Shown here one piece after another: positions 5,029 to 7,649 of a DNA stretch of 7,649 nucleotides; positions within the stretch are counted from its first letter, which is position 1; each line of letters begins with the position of its first letter. The position numbers and the translations under genes are program-made. The notes below the pieces were generated by a model that was not told where the DNA came from, made no database searches, and worked only from the letters and a program-made list of their open reading frames with translations. The stretch is from an uncultured Clostridium sp. (GTDB taxonomy: Bacteria > Bacillota_A > Clostridia > Lachnospirales > Lachnospiraceae), in the NCBI GenBank assembly GCA_947174825.1, contig CAMWKN010000061.1:1-7649 (forward strand). Direction: 5' to 3'.

Positions 5029-7599
5029 TTACACACTTCTTTCCTGCATCAGTCTGGCAGCTAGTACAACTGCCTCCTGTGCATCCTTAGAATACCCATC
5101 CGCTCCGATTTCATCAGCAAATCCCTGTGTGATTACTGCGCCACCAATCATAATCCGCACATCCAGTCCTCTCTCCCGTACCAGGGCCCCCACCTTCTTC
5201 ATCTCCATCATAGTAGTGGTCATCAAGGCAGACAAACCAATAATATCTGCCCGTTCCCGTTCTGCTGTGTCCACAATTTCCTCAGCCGGCACATCCTTGC
5301 CCAGATCAATTACCCGATATCCGTAATTTCGCAGCATCAATGCTACCAGATTCTTGCCAATATCGTGAATATCATGTTCCACCGTGGCAATTACCACCGT
5401 GGCAAGCGGCTCATTTACACGTCCCTTTGCCAGAATTGGCTCCAGAATGCCAATTCCCTGTTCCATGGTTTCCGCACTGGCAATCAACTGCGGCAAAAAG
5501 TAGGTCTGTCGTTCAAACAGTTCTCCCACATAGTTAATCGCCGGAATCAAGCTGTCATCAATCATTTCCTGAGGATCTTTCCCTTCTTTCAAGGCTTCCT
5601 CTATTAAATTCTGTATCTTATTTTTTCGCCCTCTGACCACCATTTCAAACAACAGATCCCCCTGACGATCTTCCGGAATCAGTTGTTTTCTGGCTGAAGA
5701 TGCCGTTTCCTGCGAAACAGCAGATGCATCCACCTCTCCACTAACCACCGTGATTTTGTGGTTGCTGACACGGTCGATATAGCGCAGATCTCCCTCCGGC
5801 TTATTCATCAACAGATCGGCGGCATAAACAGTATGCATCAGCAGATCCTGGGATGGATTGGCAATTGCCATAGTCAGACCAGCACCAATCGCCAATGCCA
5901 TAAAGCTGCTATTTACATAGGAACGTTCTGGCAATCCAAAAGAGATATTGGACAAACCACATGCTGTAGCAAGCCCCAACTCCTGTTTACAATATCGAAT
6001 GGTTTCCAAGGTCTCCCTGGCAGCATTTGGATTTGCCCCCACAGTTGCCACCAGACCATCCACCACAATATCCTCCGGACGCAGTCCCTGTTCCACTGCT
6101 GCATCCATAATCGTATGAATGATCCTCTTTTTTTCCTCCAAATCCTTTGGCAATCCCTGATCGGATAAGGGTAGCAAAATAAACATGGCACCATATTTTT
6201 TTGCCACAGGAATCAACTTTTCAAACTTTTCCTGTTCCAGAGAAATGGAATTAATCAGGGCACGCCCTGGGTAGATCCGCAGTGCTTCCTCCACCACATT
6301 TACATAACTGGAATCAATGGACAAAGGTAAATCACTGACCATGGATAGCTCACGTACCACCCGCAGCATCATTTCCTGCTCATCAATTCCATTCATCCCC
6401 ATATTCACATCCAGAATGGCAGCGCCAGCCTCCTCCTGTGCCTCGGCAAAATCTGTTACCAGATCCAGACTTCCCTCCCGCAACTGTGCCTGCAATGCTT
6501 TCTTACCAGTCGGATTAATTCTTTCCCCAATAACCAGAAAAGCACCATCCAGATCAATCTCTAAAGTTTTCCTCTCATTAGACAAGGCACGACGAATGAC
6601 TTTTCCCTCTCTGTCTGGAAATGCCACTGAATCCATCCGTTCACGCTCTCTCAACCGATTGGTCAACATGGCAATATGTTCTGGTGTGGTTCCACAACAA
6701 CCACCCAGAATATCTGCTCCGGCTTCCACCAGCGCCATCATTCCCTCTGCATACTCTGGTGCATCCATATCATAGACTGTTTTGTCACCCTGCAAGCTCG
6801 GCAATCCGGCATTTGGCTTTGCTATTACCGGAACATCTGCATATCTGGTCATTTTACGCACCACATCACACATCTTGTCTGGTCCGGTAGAACAATTTAC
6901 ACCTACCGCATCCACTCCCATAGAAGTCATAACCAAGGCTGCCGTCTCCGGATCAGTACCAAATAAAGTCCTGCCATCCTCATCAAAAGTCAGTGTTACC
7001 ATAACTGGCAGATCACATACCTCTCCTGCCGCAATGACAGCAGCACGGCACTCCTGCAGGCTCATCATAGTCTCCACAACTAATAAGTCCACACCAGCAG
7101 CATCTAATGCCCGGATCTGCTGTCGGTAAATATCTACCAGTTCCTCAAAAGGCAAAGGTCCCATCGGTTCCACTTGCTGTCCGGTCATGGTCAGATCTCC
7201 AACCACATAGAGGGGACGCTCTGCCACTGTTTCCATCTTCTCTCGTTCCTCTACTGTCCCTGTCTGGTTCTGCAAATTTTGTCTCATTTGTGTTCTCGCC
7301 ATAGAGATTGCCTCACGGGATATGCCTACCAGATTACGATTCATCTCTTCTAAACGATCTTGTAGACCATATTCCGCCAATTTCAGACGATTACCCGAAA
7401 AAGTAGGCGCATAGACTGCATCCGATCCCGCCAGAATATATTCCACCTGCAAATCCCGCAGAACATCACGGTGTTCCAGAATCCATTCCTCCGGACAGAC
7501 ACCAGTAGGCATCCCCCGCTCCTGTAAATTGGATCCGGTGGCTCCATCCAATATCAGCTTCCCCTGTTTCATTCTGTCACGAAATTCCTGTTTTGTCAT
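5029..7599 (-). CDS. metH: Cobalamin-dependent methionine synthase MetH, lacking the C-terminal activation domain
   Basis: MetH moves a methyl group from 5-methyl-tetrahydrofolate through cobalamin to homocysteine, giving methionine. This version has 856 residues. The homocysteine-binding barrel is about 1-315, with the zinc ligands Cys236 (GVNCS) and Cys301-Cys302 (GGCCGTTPEH). The pterin-binding domain is about 340-600 (GERINPTGKKAL at 358-369, LDVNMG, SIDSS). The cobalamin cap is about 640-730 and the Rossmann-like B12 domain about 732-856, with DIHDIG (743-748) providing the cobalt ligand His745. The C-terminal SAM-dependent reactivation domain of the 1227-residue E. coli enzyme is missing, as in several Clostridia and Thermotoga, where a separate protein supplies it; none is in this window. 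A hydrophilic stretch (about 103-128) interrupts the first barrel. The ATG at 7597-7599 follows GGAGG (7606-7610) by 6 nt; an in-frame extension to 7626 would start inside the upstream hairpin and is rejected. Confidence 0.96.
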   Translation of the reverse strand: MTKQEFRDRMKQGKLILDGATGSNLQERGMPTGVCPEEWILEHRDVLRDLQVEYILAGSDAVYAPTFSGNRLKLAEYGLQDRLEEMNRNLVGISREAISMARTQMRQNLQNQTGTVEEREKMETVAERPLYVVGDLTMTGQQVEPMGPLPFEELVDIYRQQIRALDAAGVDLLVVETMMSLQECRAAVIAAGEVCDLPVMVTLTFDEDGRTLFGTDPETAALVMTSMGVDAVGVNCSTGPDKMCDVVRKMTRYADVPVIAKPNAGLPSLQGDKTVYDMDAPEYAEGMMALVEAGADILGGCCGTTPEHIAMLTNRLRERERMDSVAFPDREGKVIRRALSNERKTLEIDLDGAFLVIGERINPTGKKALQAQLREGSLDLVTDFAEAQEEAGAAILDVNMGMNGIDEQEMMLRVVRELSMVSDLPLSIDSSYVNVVEEALRIYPGRALINSISLEQEKFEKLIPVAKKYGAMFILLPLSDQGLPKDLEEKKRIIHTIMDAAVEQGLRPEDIVVDGLVATVGANPNAARETLETIRYCKQELGLATACGLSNISFGLPERSYVNSSFMALAIGAGLTMAIANPSQDLLMHTVYAADLLMNKPEGDLRYIDRVSNHKITVVSGEVDASAVSQETASSARKQLIPEDRQGDLLFEMVVRGRKNKIQNLIEEALKEGKDPQEMIDDSLIPAINYVGELFERQTYFLPQLIASAETMEQGIGILEPILAKGRVNEPLATVVIATVEHDIHDIGKNLVALMLRNYGYRVIDLGKDVPAEEIVDTAERERADIIGLSALMTTTMMEMKKVGALVRERGLDVRIMIGGAVITQGFADEIGADGYSKDAQEAVVLAARLMQERSV

Positions 7600-7605
7600 A
7601 TCTAT

Positions 7606-7610
7606 CCTCC
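7606..7610 (-). promoter_or_regulatory. Shine-Dalgarno GGAGG of metH, fixing the start at 7599
   Basis: GGAGG is followed by ATAGAT and then the ATG at 7597-7599. It begins two bases after the upstream hairpin, which therefore does not bury it. The next in-frame upstream start (7626) has no comparable site. Confidence 0.85.
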
Positions 7611-7612
7611 AT

Positions 7613-7643
7613 ATTATAGGAAACAAAATCCGTTTCCTATAAT
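7613..7643. repeat. 12-bp perfect inverted repeat just upstream of metH
   Basis: ATTATAGGAAAC (7613-7624) and GTTTCCTATAAT (7632-7643) are perfect inverted copies around a 7-nt spacer. Minus-strand RNA would form a 12-bp hairpin with the loop GGAUUUU ending 2 nt before the metH Shine-Dalgarno. There is no U tract, so it is not an intrinsic terminator. It could be an operator, or the 3' hairpin of a longer leader such as a riboswitch; the window ends six bases beyond it, so this cannot be decided. Confidence 0.65.
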
Positions 7644-7649
7644 CGATTT

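Noticed and set aside
6317..6775. 152-codon plus-strand reading frame opposite metH
   Set aside because: Ser/Arg-rich shadow of the MetH coding sequence; no independent coding signal.
7613..7641. TATAAT as the -10 box of a metH promoter
   Set aside because: The TATAAT at 7618-7613 is only two bases from the Shine-Dalgarno, so a start from it would leave no binding site, and the -35 position matches poorly.
7600..7649. SAM or cobalamin riboswitch upstream of metH
   Set aside because: Only 50 bases of upstream sequence are present; one hairpin is visible and no conserved riboswitch core can be recognised.
1..7649. Mobile element, CRISPR array, tRNA or defence system
   Set aside because: No transposase, integrase, regularly spaced repeats, cloverleaf or toxin-antitoxin pair was seen; the region is conserved housekeeping DNA.

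Overview
The window is a gene-dense stretch of bacterial chromosome in which every convincing gene lies on the minus strand. Read in transcription order (high to low coordinates) it holds metH, a family-2 glycosyltransferase gene, a folB-folK fusion, ffh, rpsP, khpA, rimM and the 5' part of trmD, which runs off the left edge. Strong GGAGG-type ribosome binding sites, an rpsP-KH-rimM-trmD order, a MetH without the C-terminal activation domain and a fused FolB-FolK all suggest a low-to-mid GC Firmicute of the class Clostridia, most likely Lachnospiraceae. That placement is inferred from gene order and protein character, not from any search.

Right part (5029-7649): metH, a three-module cobalamin-dependent methionine synthase, preceded by a 12-bp perfect inverted repeat that ends two bases before its ribosome binding site. 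Between metH and the next gene (4835-5028) is a run of five short hairpins packed into about 120 bp. Three of them share a TTGC-N3-GCAA core, and the same core recurs in the khpA-rimM gap.

Middle part (3088-4834): a rhamnosyltransferase-like GT2 gene and, 4 nt after it, the bifunctional folate gene folBK. The folBK ribosome binding site lies inside the last codons of the glycosyltransferase gene, so the two are probably translationally coupled. FolBK makes folate precursors and MetH uses methyl-tetrahydrofolate, so there is a loose metabolic link; the glycosyltransferase does not fit that theme.

Left part (1-3110): the conserved translation and secretion cluster ffh-rpsP-khpA-rimM-trmD. It has a near-consensus promoter of its own (TTGACA, 17 bp, TATACT) whose -35 box contains the folBK stop codon and sits in an 11-bp inverted repeat. 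The gene ylxM, which often precedes ffh in Firmicutes, is not there. Ribosome binding sites are strong for ffh, rpsP and khpA and weaker for rimM and trmD, and the khpA-rimM gap contains RNA hairpins, one of them terminator-like. This fits lower output of the modification and maturation enzymes than of the ribosomal protein.

I see no mobile element, CRISPR array, tRNA or rRNA gene, and no clearly new gene system. The interest lies in the intergenic palindromes and in the local gene arrangement.
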